This document shows positions 37,277 to 48,300 of a stretch of 64,000 nt of DNA, one piece after another. The stretch covers positions 992,001 through 1,056,000 of the forward strand of contig NZ_CP081903.1 of assembly GCF_020091405.1 (NCBI RefSeq), given 5' to 3'. The position numbers were made by a program, and so were the translations under genes. Source of the DNA: Bacteroides cellulosilyticus (GTDB lineage: Bacteria > Bacteroidota > Bacteroidia > Bacteroidales > Bacteroidaceae). Under the pieces are notes generated by a model. That model saw only the letters and a program-made list of their open reading frames with translations. It made no database searches and was not told the origin of the DNA. Numbering within the stretch: position 1 is the stretch's first letter; the number at the start of each line of letters is the position of its first letter.

Positions 37277-40042
37277 TTAAAAACCGACCGAGAAGCCAAC
37301 CTGAATAGATGCCGGAATAGGATGAGAGGTTCCCATTGCCTCAGGATCACACACATCTACGTGGTCAAACAAGATAAAATCGGAAGCCCTAACGTAGAGT
37401 TTCGCTGATTGCAAAGGCGTAGAAGCCAGTAACTTTTTAGAGAACTTATAATATAACTCGGCATGACGCAACTTCAGGAAAGATTTATTGGTCAACCACA
37501 CCGTATTGTCATTGAAGTTATTGGCATTTGTTCCCTGTGATAATCTTGGGAATTTAGCATTCGGCGTTTCGGGCGTCCAACGGTTGTTGTAATAATACTC
37601 TGAGATAGAAGTATTACCCGTCAGAGGGCGGAACAAGCTCGACGTAGAAGCTATGGCAGAATAGTTGCCTGTTCCCTGCACCAATGCATCGATACCGATT
37701 CCCTTATATTCTATCCCAAGATTGATGGAGTAATAAATTTCAGGAACCTGACTACTATAACCGATAGCTTTCTTATCAAATTCATCAATAATCTTATCAC
37801 CATTCAGATCCCTGAACTTAATATCACCCGGCTTCACAGTCGACATGTTCTGCTTAGGACTGTCGGCAATGTCCTGTTCATCCTTAAAGAAACCGATTGC
37901 TTCGTAACCGAAGATTTGTCCGACTGGCCGTCCTGTAGCTTTCATCCATTCATAAGGAGCATACTCCTCACCCATTTCAATAATCTTATTGCGATTAAAA
38001 GTGAAATTGCCGCCTACATTAAACCGGAAATCCTTTATCTCTTTATGATAGTTCGCCGCAATTTCAACACCCTTATTCTCTACTTTTCCTATATTCTGAA
38101 AAGCGTTGGTGGCACCCAACACAGCCGAAACATCACCGGGAGTAACCAGCATATCCGTTCTCTTCTCTTTGAACAGTTCAACGGTCAGGTCGAAAGACTT
38201 GAGAAAAGACATATCCAATCCCAGATTAGCCTTGGCAACCTTCTCATACAACATGTTCGTAGTCGGCAGACGTCCTTCTCCCAATCCGCTGGCACCATTG
38301 TATTCACCCCCCAGAATGTATCCGTTAGCCCAACCATACTTGCGATTCCACATCAAAGACTCCGGCATGATATCCGTACCGGTCAGTCCCCAGGAAGCAC
38401 GGACTTTCAGAAGATCCAGAAAAGCGACGTCTTTCAGGAAATCCTCATTAGAGGCTACCCATGCAGCCGAAACAGCCGGGAAATTCCCAAAGCGATGGGC
38501 AGGAGCCAACAAGTTAGAGCCGTTACGCGAAAAGGCAACGTCTGCAATGTATTTATCAGCATACACATAATGTACATGTCCCAACAGGTTGATACGGTTA
38601 CGGGTGTTATGCTGCCCGTTCAGAATGGTCTGTTCGCGCGAAGCGGCAAGTGTCACATCCAGTTTATGATTATTCCAGGCATTGGCATAGTTCACCCTCC
38701 CCCACAGATTGAAGCGGCTCCACTGATTACCGAGGGAAGAGCTAAACGAAGCAGCCGTACTTTCACCCTTCAAAGTGTAGTCTTCCGAAGAAGACGGATT
38801 GGAAACATTAGGTACGGAATACGCATAGTTCATACCATAATTATCCCAATAGTCGCAAAAGTTATCGTACGCAATGCGCGCATCTACCGAAAGACCTTTC
38901 AGGAACATACCCAAGTCTTGTCTGATAGACATATCGGCAAACAGAAGGCGCTGGTGGCTTCTGGCGTATCCTTTCGCTGCGATTTCCGCCACCGGATTCT
39001 TTGTCCAGACATTACTTCCACCCCACTCGCCATAAGGGGTCTTAATTGGGAAAGCCGCTGCCGGAGTATTGTAAATCATACTCATAATATCCCCCGTCAA
39101 AGGGTTCGGCCGGTTATGTTCTGCCAACATACCGCTCATCTTGAATGAAAGCAAGGTCGATTTAGTCAGATCTACATCGATATTGGTTCTTATACTCAAC
39201 TTTGAATACTTAAGCTGTGACGAATATTCGTCAACGATATTCTCCGGTTTGATGAAGCCTTTATAGGACAAATAGTCTATAGAAGAGAAGTATCTGGCCA
39301 CTTTTCCTCCACCACTCAAAGTAACGAAAACATTGTCGGTAGAACCGGATTTGTTCAGAACTTCATCCATCCAGTCCACATTGCCGTAATGAGGATCGTT
39401 GTTCTTGATTCCGTTCAACTGTGTCTGGTCATACATCGGGCTCAAGCCGTCATTCTTCAGCGCTTCATTCATTGCCTGCGCATAAGTATATCCATCGGCA
39501 AACTTCGGCAAACGGTTCAGCATATTAAAGTGGTGTTCGTAATTGACATGGATATCGATCTTCTTCCTCGAACCTGTCTTGGTTGTCACCAACATCACTC
39601 CATTGGCACCACGCAGGCCATACAATGCAGTAGCCGCCGCATCCTTCAATATCTGGACGCTTTCTATCTCTTCCTTTGTAATCATACTCAAGTCTCTTTC
39701 AAAACCATCTATTATCACCAGGATAGAGTTATCACGTGTAGAGTTCAGGCCACGAATCATAGTGGTAGGCACACTTTCCCAAACCGTACCACCTTTTTGC
39801 AGTACTGTAAGTCCCAATCCTTTGCCATACAGGGCGTTCAAAGGATTCGTCGCAGCACTTTTCATGATCTCATCTCCGGTAACTTCCGATATTGCAGCCG
39901 AGGATTCTTTAGCCTTTACCGTCACGCCATAGCCTAAATTCAGAAGTCTTTCCCCCTTAGCAACAATTGCACTATCTTGTTGTGCATATGCACTCAGACA
40001 AGAGAACATTAACGCACACGATAATTTATATATATTTCTCAT
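37277..40042 (-). CDS. Short SusC-like TonB-dependent transporter lacking the N-terminal regulatory-like domain
   Basis: 921 residues, about 120 fewer than the SusC at 41916. The signal peptide (to AYA/QQD) is followed almost at once by the plug domain (LGYGVTVKAKESSAAISEVT, plug motif GLRGANGVMLVTTKTG). The CarboxypepD_reg-like domain normally present at ~25-110 is missing. The barrel is complete and ends in the aromatic terminus VGFSVGF. The start is supported by the signal sequence, so the short form appears real and not a mis-call. It is translated before the SusD at 35589 and follows the SusD at 40082 by 39 bp. Confidence 0.92.
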   Translation of the reverse strand: MRNIYKLSCALMFSCLSAYAQQDSAIVAKGERLLNLGYGVTVKAKESSAAISEVTGDEIMKSAATNPLNALYGKGLGLTVLQKGGTVWESVPTTMIRGLNSTRDNSILVIIDGFERDLSMITKEEIESVQILKDAAATALYGLRGANGVMLVTTKTGSRKKIDIHVNYEHHFNMLNRLPKFADGYTYAQAMNEALKNDGLSPMYDQTQLNGIKNNDPHYGNVDWMDEVLNKSGSTDNVFVTLSGGGKVARYFSSIDYLSYKGFIKPENIVDEYSSQLKYSKLSIRTNIDVDLTKSTLLSFKMSGMLAEHNRPNPLTGDIMSMIYNTPAAAFPIKTPYGEWGGSNVWTKNPVAEIAAKGYARSHQRLLFADMSIRQDLGMFLKGLSVDARIAYDNFCDYWDNYGMNYAYSVPNVSNPSSSEDYTLKGESTAASFSSSLGNQWSRFNLWGRVNYANAWNNHKLDVTLAASREQTILNGQHNTRNRINLLGHVHYVYADKYIADVAFSRNGSNLLAPAHRFGNFPAVSAAWVASNEDFLKDVAFLDLLKVRASWGLTGTDIMPESLMWNRKYGWANGYILGGEYNGASGLGEGRLPTTNMLYEKVAKANLGLDMSFLKSFDLTVELFKEKRTDMLVTPGDVSAVLGATNAFQNIGKVENKGVEIAANYHKEIKDFRFNVGGNFTFNRNKIIEMGEEYAPYEWMKATGRPVGQIFGYEAIGFFKDEQDIADSPKQNMSTVKPGDIKFRDLNGDKIIDEFDKKAIGYSSQVPEIYYSINLGIEYKGIGIDALVQGTGNYSAIASTSSLFRPLTGNTSISEYYYNNRWTPETPNAKFPRLSQGTNANNFNDNTVWLTNKSFLKLRHAELYYKFSKKLLASTPLQSAKLYVRASDFILFDHVDVCDPEAMGTSHPIPASIQVGFSVGF

Positions 40043-40081
40043 AATCTTTAAATTCTTTTATTGTGATTAACAAGCTGCCGA

Positions 40082-41902
40082 CTACCATCCTGGATTCTGA
40101 GTAAGATATCCCTTATTCATTTCCACAAACGGGAAAGGAGACAGATACCATTTGGGAGTAAAGAATACAGTTCCGTTCTCACCATCCTGAATAAATCTCT
40201 TCTTTACAGAGAACTTCTCATAAGAATATGTATTATTATCTCCACGACGAATGCGAAGTCCGTGCAGAATCTTACGGAAATCCTTAGCCTGTTTCCATCT
40301 GATCATATCATAGTAGCGCACTTCTTCAGCACCAAATTCCCTGGCGCGTTCGTCCAGAATTTCCTGACGCATCTCCTCTTGAGTCAGTCCCGGATTCAAT
40401 CCGGACAGGTTAACGCGTGAACGCACGTAATTCACATATTGATAAGCATCGCTTGTACGCCCCACTTCATTCAAAGCCTCAGCATAGCTCAGGTAAATCT
40501 CGGGTAAACGTAAATAAGGCCATTGATCTTGTTTGCCAGCCATGTGCTCTTTGTCCAAGATATACTTGTAAATGGCAAATCCGGTAAATGCCGCACCATC
40601 ACTGGCCAGATCATTGGCTGGTCCTTCACGACCGCCAATCCACATCTCCGCCACATGGTCCAAACCGAATTCGGCATTGTTCACCAGACAGTTCTCATAC
40701 AAACGGGGATCCCTGTTGGCAAAAGGGTCTTCCGCAATATAGTTGTCCTTACTTTGCCTATCCCAGAAAGAAGCATCGAACGGAGTACCATCCGCATAAG
40801 GGAAAAGATTCACATATTCCAGTGTAGGGGTCATTGATCCATACGAACCGTAGGATTGCAGATAATAACAGTCACCGTCCCAATACCAAGACACTGTGGC
40901 ACGGGCACGTGTATCAATCAACAACTCACCATTCGCTCTCCTGTAATAGGCATCCTGATATGCTTGACGGGGATTGGAAGCATTACGAACCAAGTCCCAG
41001 GGTTTGCCTTCCTGCTGATTGCACGTCATAAACAAATCACAGGCATCGACTACATCATCCCAAAGCGACATATCTTTTCCACCAAACCAGGCATGCTGTT
41101 CCGCTACCGATGGAGTTGAGGCTTCTTCCGGATAATAAGGTTCATTATCATTGAACAAGGGACTTGCACCAAACAGCAAGACTCTAATTTTCAGTCCGAG
41201 AGCGGCAGCGGCAGTAAAGCGTCCCGCCCATTGCTCCTGTTCATTAGATTGCAAAGCCCAGGGTAATACGGCATAAGCCTGATCACAAAGGTCGGCAATG
41301 AACTCCATCGTTCCGCGGGCAGTGGCTCGCGGCAATTTAAAATCATCATTCGGATCAAATGCTTTGGTTACTAAAGGAAGACCACCATAGTTTCTGAACA
41401 TATCAGCATAGTGACAAGCTATGATCATCTTAGCTTCACCCTTCAAACGTTCTTTCTCTTTATCGTCTATATTGGGAGTCTGACCGATGTTCTCAATAAA
41501 TAACCAGGCTTTACGGATACCGGTCCATTGTTCTTCACCGTTAGAATAAGAATAAACGGCAGCTGAATAATCGGAAGTCGCATTAAACTGGCCAGAGTAA
41601 TACAGACTACTAACGCCATCCCAACTCAAGCCGCTGGTAAAGCAGTCTGTCAGCGCATCCACAGCTCCCATATTCATTCTGTTCTGTTTTTCCCCCCACT
41701 TCAAAGGACGTCCATAATATAAGGAAGTATAAGCATTCCACAAGAATGCACGGGCATAGTTCGCATCATTGAATACCACGTCTTTATCCACATCCACACT
41801 CGGAGCTTTTTCCAGAAAAGCATCACCCACTTTCAAGTCATCGACGCAAGAGCCCAATGTTATCAATAGAATAAGGATTAATCCATTTAATATCTTTTTC
41901 AT
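40082..41902 (-). CDS. SusD/RagB-like glycan-binding lipoprotein (PUL2, first pair)
   Basis: 606 residues with a lipoprotein signal (LITLGSCVDDLKV, Cys ~20). The SusD_RagB pattern is clear, with Trp/Tyr-rich middle sections and the C-terminal signature DERAREFGAEEVRYYDMIRW followed by LSPFPFVEMNKGYLTQNPGW. It starts 13 bp after its SusC partner at 41916, so the pair is co-translated. Expected at the cell surface, capping SusC. Confidence 0.93.
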   Translation of the reverse strand: MKKILNGLILILLITLGSCVDDLKVGDAFLEKAPSVDVDKDVVFNDANYARAFLWNAYTSLYYGRPLKWGEKQNRMNMGAVDALTDCFTSGLSWDGVSSLYYSGQFNATSDYSAAVYSYSNGEEQWTGIRKAWLFIENIGQTPNIDDKEKERLKGEAKMIIACHYADMFRNYGGLPLVTKAFDPNDDFKLPRATARGTMEFIADLCDQAYAVLPWALQSNEQEQWAGRFTAAAALGLKIRVLLFGASPLFNDNEPYYPEEASTPSVAEQHAWFGGKDMSLWDDVVDACDLFMTCNQQEGKPWDLVRNASNPRQAYQDAYYRRANGELLIDTRARATVSWYWDGDCYYLQSYGSYGSMTPTLEYVNLFPYADGTPFDASFWDRQSKDNYIAEDPFANRDPRLYENCLVNNAEFGLDHVAEMWIGGREGPANDLASDGAAFTGFAIYKYILDKEHMAGKQDQWPYLRLPEIYLSYAEALNEVGRTSDAYQYVNYVRSRVNLSGLNPGLTQEEMRQEILDERAREFGAEEVRYYDMIRWKQAKDFRKILHGLRIRRGDNNTYSYEKFSVKKRFIQDGENGTVFFTPKWYLSPFPFVEMNKGYLTQNPGW

Positions 41903-41915
41903 GTCAGTCGTTGTT

Positions 41916-44900
41916 TTAGAAACTTACATTTAAACCAAAATTGATTACACGCATCACCGGATATTGCGGCACACCACTGGACATTGACTCCGGGTCTGAT
42001 ATTTTCAGCTTATCAAAGGTCAGCAGATTATAACCGGTCATAAATACACGCATTTTCTCCATACCTATTTTCGGCATAAACGGAAGGCGGAAATTATAGC
42101 CGATTTCAATATTCTTCAAGCGTAAGTAACTTGCATCTTTTACCCATAATTCAGAATCCCGGTAGTTATTCTTCACACCGTCAATCGTAGCACGCGGTAG
42201 TTTTGCAGTAGCAGCCGTTTCAGGTGTCCAACGGTCTTCAAACTGATGAAGCATCAACGATCTGTCATTAGTATCTCCAAGAGGTCTGCGGAAAGTCTCT
42301 TGCAAAACGCGGGAAGTTTTGGTTGCGCCCACCCATAACATGCTAAAGTCAAATCCCTTATACTCGAATCCTAATGTGAGCCCTGCATTCAATAACGGGT
42401 AACTCGGATATCCAAGTGCAGTCTTATCATTATCATCAATCTTACCGTCATTATTCAAATCTTCGTAAACCACATCACCTTCTTTCAAGACATAACTGTG
42501 GTCTGCTATATTCTCCATTCCTTCATAATAAAATCCTCTCACCTTCAAACCGAAAGGTTGCCCCACCGGATGGCCGGTCTTCAAGGTATATTCATATTCC
42601 GAAGGAACTTCATCCTGATAAACAATCTTATTCTTTGCATAAGAGACATTCAGATTTGCCCAGTATCTGAGTTTCTCCAATTTATGATTCCATTTCAAGT
42701 TCAGTTCAACTCCTTTATTAGAAACAATACCTAAGTTCAATACCGGCAGACTCATTGCGTGGATAATCGGGTCGGTCGAGGCTTTTGCCAGAATGTCTTC
42801 GCGCCTTTCATAGAAGTAATCAATACTACCACTCAGTTTCTGCCCAAACAAAGAGAAGTCGATACCATAATTTTGCTTGGCAGATTTCTCCCAACTCAGT
42901 CCCGAATTACCAAAACTCTTTTCATAAGCACCCGGTGTCCAACTGGTACCTGTACCAAACTGATAACCGCCTCCGATAAAATAGCTGTTAGGCAAGTATA
43001 AGAAACGATCCATGAAATTATTGCCGTACGGATGGTATCTGTCATTACCTACCACACCATAAGAAGCACGTATTTTTAAGAAATCAACCACCGGATTATC
43101 TTTCAGGAACTCTTCCTGGGTAAGTACCCACCCACCTGAGACTGCGGGAAACAAACCATAACGGTTGCCGGGAGCAAAATTCTCAGAACCATTATACCCC
43201 ACATTACCTTCAATCAGATATTTATTGTCATAATCATAAGTGACACGGCCCACCAATCCTACATATCCCCTTGGTATGCCCGGATAATCACTGTCAGGAT
43301 AATAGGCCTTACTCTGATTATAGAGAACCAATGCAGAAAGGTGATGCAAATCAAAATCGCGCTTCCAGTCGAAACTTGCCTCAGCATACCAGTCACGTGA
43401 CTTACCGAAACTTTCACCATAACCAATCAGGCCTGCCTCACCATCCTGGATATAAACGACTTCATTGGGATCGGAATCTGCCGGATGCTCCATCCAGGTA
43501 ACATCTTTTCTATACCAGGGCTGATAGCTTTCAATAGAAGTAGCACGCTCTTTCACATGGTCATATCCGCTATTATAGGCAAACTTTATCTTGAACTGCA
43601 ATCCTTTGGTGACAAAATCCAGTTTCTGACTCAAAGCCAAATCCAGATTGATGACATTCGTTGTTTTAGCGCTATAGCCACGTCCGTAAATATTGCCTAA
43701 CCCATCCGACAAGCCTACCGGTAGATACTGGCTATTACCTTTAATCCACTTTCCATCCACAATTCCGGGACCGGAAAACGGAGTACCCCAATAAATTCTG
43801 CGGAACAATTCATTCATATTATCGCCCGAACGTGGAGAATTCCTCTTTTCCACACGCCCGCCCATATTAACGGTCACAAGCGTAGTCTTTGTAAAATCAA
43901 CATCCAGGTTTGCACGATAGTTATAACGGTTGAAGTTGAAGTTAGCATCATAACGGGTATCATGGTTTTTAAAGAATCCTTTCTGATTCAGCATACCCAT
44001 AGAGACAAAATAACGAACTCGCTCCGTACCGCCTGAGATGTTTACGTTACCTTGTGTTTGGGGAGCAGACGACTTGAATAGCATATCCATCCAGTCCGTA
44101 TCCGGATATATGATAGGATTGGAATGGGTACGGAAAGCCTCTACCGCTTCCGGGGTAAACTTAGGGTCTTTGCCATCATTCGCATAAGCCTCATTCATGA
44201 AAGTGGCATATTCATAGCTGTTCACAAATTCCGGCATGCGCGTCGGAGCCTGGATGCCGTATGAGAAAGAGGCGTTAATCTTAGCCTTACCTTCTTTACC
44301 ACGTTTCGTGGTAACAATAATGACACCATTCGCACCGCGTACACCGAATACCGCCGTCGAAGAAGCATCTTTCAGGATTGTGATGCTTTCCACTTCATTA
44401 GGATCTATCTGAAAAAAGCTCCGTTCCACACCATCTACCAGGTATAGCGGTTTGGCATTCATTGTGTTCAAAGTACTGATACCACGGATAAAGACATCCG
44501 GGTCATCTCCACCTGGCTGACCTGATGACTGCACGGAAGAAACTCCCGAAAGCACACCGGACAACATATTACCAATACTGGCTGTAGGCACTTTCAACAG
44601 CTCATCCGTATTTATAGAGCTGATCGAACCGGTCAAAGTCACTTTCTTCTGGGCACCATAGGCAACTACTTGCACTTCGTCCAGCAAAGTATTGGAGGTT
44701 TTCAATACAATATTGAAAACAGACTTCCCTTTCATCGGAATTTCCTGGGTCTCCATACCTACAAAAGATACGACCAACGTTCCTTTCAGGTCATCGGCCC
44801 GAAATGAGAAATGTCCTTCAACATCCGTTATGGTTCCTGATGTGGTTCCCTTTACAAGAACACCTGCCCCAATCACAGGTTCTCCCGTATCATCCTTCAC

Positions 44901-45035
44901 AACACCCGATACTGTTGCATTCTGACCGAAAGTAGCAGTGAACGAACATATACACAATAACCCTACTATTAATTTCCGGACTAACCAGGATTTAGCAGTG
45001 TTATTCATTTCTTCTAAATGCTTTTCATGTCCCAT
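41916..45035 (-). CDS. SusC-like TonB-dependent transporter (PUL2, first pair)
   Basis: 1039 residues from ATG 45035; M10 (45008) is an alternative start that trims an unusual hydrophilic leader before the signal peptide (to TFG/QNA). A CarboxypepD_reg-like domain follows (VSGVVKDDTGEPVIGAGVLV), then the plug (GVRGANGVIIVTTKRG), the barrel and a terminal NVSF. It is the first gene of the PUL2 operon and lies 295 bp from the divergent HTCS. A pair of 18-bp direct repeats in that spacer is a likely HTCS binding site. Confidence 0.95.
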   Translation of the reverse strand: MGHEKHLEEMNNTAKSWLVRKLIVGLLCICSFTATFGQNATVSGVVKDDTGEPVIGAGVLVKGTTSGTITDVEGHFSFRADDLKGTLVVSFVGMETQEIPMKGKSVFNIVLKTSNTLLDEVQVVAYGAQKKVTLTGSISSINTDELLKVPTASIGNMLSGVLSGVSSVQSSGQPGGDDPDVFIRGISTLNTMNAKPLYLVDGVERSFFQIDPNEVESITILKDASSTAVFGVRGANGVIIVTTKRGKEGKAKINASFSYGIQAPTRMPEFVNSYEYATFMNEAYANDGKDPKFTPEAVEAFRTHSNPIIYPDTDWMDMLFKSSAPQTQGNVNISGGTERVRYFVSMGMLNQKGFFKNHDTRYDANFNFNRYNYRANLDVDFTKTTLVTVNMGGRVEKRNSPRSGDNMNELFRRIYWGTPFSGPGIVDGKWIKGNSQYLPVGLSDGLGNIYGRGYSAKTTNVINLDLALSQKLDFVTKGLQFKIKFAYNSGYDHVKERATSIESYQPWYRKDVTWMEHPADSDPNEVVYIQDGEAGLIGYGESFGKSRDWYAEASFDWKRDFDLHHLSALVLYNQSKAYYPDSDYPGIPRGYVGLVGRVTYDYDNKYLIEGNVGYNGSENFAPGNRYGLFPAVSGGWVLTQEEFLKDNPVVDFLKIRASYGVVGNDRYHPYGNNFMDRFLYLPNSYFIGGGYQFGTGTSWTPGAYEKSFGNSGLSWEKSAKQNYGIDFSLFGQKLSGSIDYFYERREDILAKASTDPIIHAMSLPVLNLGIVSNKGVELNLKWNHKLEKLRYWANLNVSYAKNKIVYQDEVPSEYEYTLKTGHPVGQPFGLKVRGFYYEGMENIADHSYVLKEGDVVYEDLNNDGKIDDNDKTALGYPSYPLLNAGLTLGFEYKGFDFSMLWVGATKTSRVLQETFRRPLGDTNDRSLMLHQFEDRWTPETAATAKLPRATIDGVKNNYRDSELWVKDASYLRLKNIEIGYNFRLPFMPKIGMEKMRVFMTGYNLLTFDKLKISDPESMSSGVPQYPVMRVINFGLNVSF

Positions 45036-45092
45036 ACTTTTTCTATTAAATTAAAATTAAAAAGGTTTTTATTTATATCTGTTGCAACACTG

Positions 45093-45159
45093 CAAAAGTG
45101 ATTAAAAAGAAGTTCATCGCTGTCGGGAATTCATTCATTCATGTCGAGAAATCATTCAT
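45093..45159 (-). promoter_or_regulatory. PUL2 susC promoter with 21-bp-phased direct repeat
   Basis: TGTCGGGAATTCATTCAT (45121-45138) and TGTCGAGAAATCATTCAT (45142-45159) are 16/18 identical and spaced 21 bp, two helical turns. A weak minus-strand -7-like box CACTTTTG (45100 to 45093) lies 20 bp downstream of the repeats. This geometry suits a dimeric AraC-type activator bound next to RNA polymerase. The remaining spacer up to 45330 contains a TATTTTTG box (45299-45306) that may be the -7 of the HTCS gene. Confidence 0.65.
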
Positions 45160-45330
45160 GCCCTGTTCCAAATGGCAAAAGAATGATGCGTCAGACCATA
45201 TTGACTGATTTTTCTACCTACTTATTTTTATATTTACTTCTATTTGCAAGCGTCTTTACAATTCCTCTGTTTTATGTATTATCTTGAGTTTAATTTAGTA
45301 TTTTTGCGAATAGCATCTAAAGACAAATAT

Positions 45331-48300
45331 ATGAAAGACATTTGGAAATCATATCTGATCTTTTTTCTAATCACTCTAATTTCCGGGAACACGCAGGGGC
45401 AAGAATATAAGAGTGAGTTCAAGAGTCTTCCCCCTTACATCAATATCCCGACTGATGTTCAGCAGATATATCAGGATAGAGAAGGTTTTATCTGGTTTGC
45501 CACCCGCAACGGAGTATGCCGTTTCGATGGGTATGAGTTGGAAACCTTCAAGTCTAATCTATATACTCCCAATGCTTTATCCAGCAACGACATTCTGGTC
45601 ATACAAGAGGATTATCAAAACAGACTGTGGATAGGTACCAGTTATGGTCTGAATATGCTCGACAAAAAGACGGGAAAAATTCAAAAGGATTTTGGTGTTT
45701 TGAATAATGAAAGAGTTCAATCCCTATTAATAACAAAGGACAGTACCATCTGGATAGGAACCGGCAGCTGGCTATATAAAAACGATAAAAAGCCCAACCA
45801 ACCAAATACCGCCGAAGACTTTATCAAAGTCAAACAAATGGATGTAAAATCTCTTATCGAAGCACCCGACAATCAGATATGGATAGGTACATGGAGCAAT
45901 GGACTGCACCGTTACATTGTTTCCACAGACAGCCTGATAACTTATCCGGCCTTCAATCCTTTAAATTCTGCCTATTTCCTGTTTCAGGACAGCAAAGAGC
46001 AAATCTGGATCGGAACATGGGGATACGGACTATATAAGCTTCATCACCCCTACGATACAGAGAAAGCTTATTTCGAGAAATTCGTACACGAAAAAGGAAA
46101 TAACAACAGTCTTATACATAACCTAATATATTCCATATCCGAAGATCCAAGTACCGGTACTTTATGGATTGGAACACTGGAAGGTTTGAGTTGCTTTAAT
46201 GGTAAAAACTTTGTAAACTATGCCCCTAATATCCCTTCCAGCGGACTGCCCTACAATGAAATCATAACGATCTTCAGGGATCGAACAGGAACCATGTGGC
46301 TGGGGTTTCTCGGAGGAAGGGTTTATTGGGTAAAGCCACAAAATCTGCAATTCAACCGCCATCAGCCGACTTATGCATCCAATCAGACTGCCTGTAACAA
46401 TATTCAAGGACTGACTATCTATAAAGATGATTTATGGATCGGTCTGGAAAAGCATAGTTTCATCATCCATGACCGCACCACACACTCCAATAGTAAAAGG
46501 GAAAAGGCTTTTAGCCCAACCATCCTCAACTCTGAAGATACATACTATAGCTTTCTGAAGCCACAGAACAGAGATGAACTATGGTTAGGCAGTTTCGGCA
46601 ATGGGCTTTACATATACCGTCCGGAAGACCATAGACAGCCTTTGTCAAACATGAGTTCAACCACAATTCCCCAATTCCCGAATTTCATATTTTGTATGTT
46701 CGAAGATAATCGACAGAATGTTTATCTGGGTTCCACTACCGGATTAAGTATTCTGACAAAAGAAGGACAGTTTTACCACTACAATAATCTGCTCTCCCCG
46801 CAAAGGCAATATTCGCATAACATTTATTCCATAACCCAAGACAGCCTCAACAATATATGGATAGGAACGGATCACAGTGGAATATTCCGTATGCCACCTC
46901 CACAAGATTACGGGAAGTGTACATTTTTCTCTTATTCCATCAACAACCAAAAGATTAATTCAAATGAAATACAGTGTATCTTCGTAAATAAAGAAGGTAA
47001 CATTCTGGTAGGAACAGATGGCGGGGGACTGAATCTTTATGATCCCCGACAAGATTCTTTCATTTCCATCCATACCCAATACAATATCCCCGGTGATATG
47101 ATATGCAGTATTCTGGAAGATAAACAACACAATCTGTGGATGGGAAGCAATGTCGGATTGATCAAACTTAATCTGAAAGATTCTATTGCAGAAAGCAAAT
47201 GCCGCCTCTACACAACTTCCGATGGATTGCAGGATAATAAATTCGCGAGAGGGGCTGCCTGCCAGGCGGAAGATGGAGAAATGTTTTTTGGTGGCCCTCA
47301 AGGATATAACTCCTTTTATCCTGAAAAACTGACTGCCGACGAAGCACAACCGGAGATTTTTATTACTGATATACAGATACAAAACCAATCACTGAAGAAT
47401 CTTCCGGCAACGGAGAGAGCCGCGATTTCTGACTTTGCTCCCGGATATACCCGGACTCTTCGCCTGAATTACAGACAAAATGATTTCAGTTGTAAACTAT
47501 CTGTGCTGAATTTCTATAATCCGGAAAAGAATGAGTATGCTTACAAATTAGAAGGTCTGGATCATACCTGGCAGTACACTTCCAACAGAAGCAACATTAT
47601 ATCCTACAGCAATCTGGAAAGTGGTACCTATACACTATATATAAAAGGAAGCAATGGAAATGGGAAATGGAGTGAGGTAAAAGAAGCCATTACCATTACT
47701 GTAACCCCTCCCTGGTGGAGTAGCCCCTGGGCATATTTCTTTTACTCTATATTCATTGTCAGCCTCATAGCCAATGCAATACGCATCGGAAGAAAGAAAA
47801 TCAGGCAAAAGAACGTCCTCCGCATAAAAGAATTGGAACAGAAGAAACAAGAGGAATTAAATCGTGCCAAGCTACAATTCTTCACCAATATCACACACGA
47901 GTTACTCACTCCGTTGACCGTCATTTCCGTTACGCTAAATGAAATTAAGAGTTACGCTCCAAGCGATTATTATTCCATAATGGAGAATAACATCAATCGC
48001 TTGAAGCGTCTGTTACAACAAATTCTGGAATTCAGGAAAGCAGAATCTGGTAATTTGAAACTGAAAGTATCACAAGGAAACATCACATCTTTCATCATGA
48101 ACAGCGTCAACAGCTTCCTGCCTTTAGTAAAGAAGAAGAAGATGCAACTGGAAATATCCGCCGAGCAGGAAGATATAATAGGATATTTTGATCCGGACAA
48201 GATAGACAAGATACTTTATAATCTGCTTTCTAACGCGTTCAAATATAACAAAGAGGGTAAGAAAATCCATATAAATATTTCTTATAGCACCTCATCCAAA

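Noticed and set aside
37916..39148. 410-codon plus-strand open frame opposite a SusC gene
   Set aside because: It lies wholly antisense to a clear TonB-dependent transporter, has no ribosome site or domain, and its length reflects the codon bias of the real gene.
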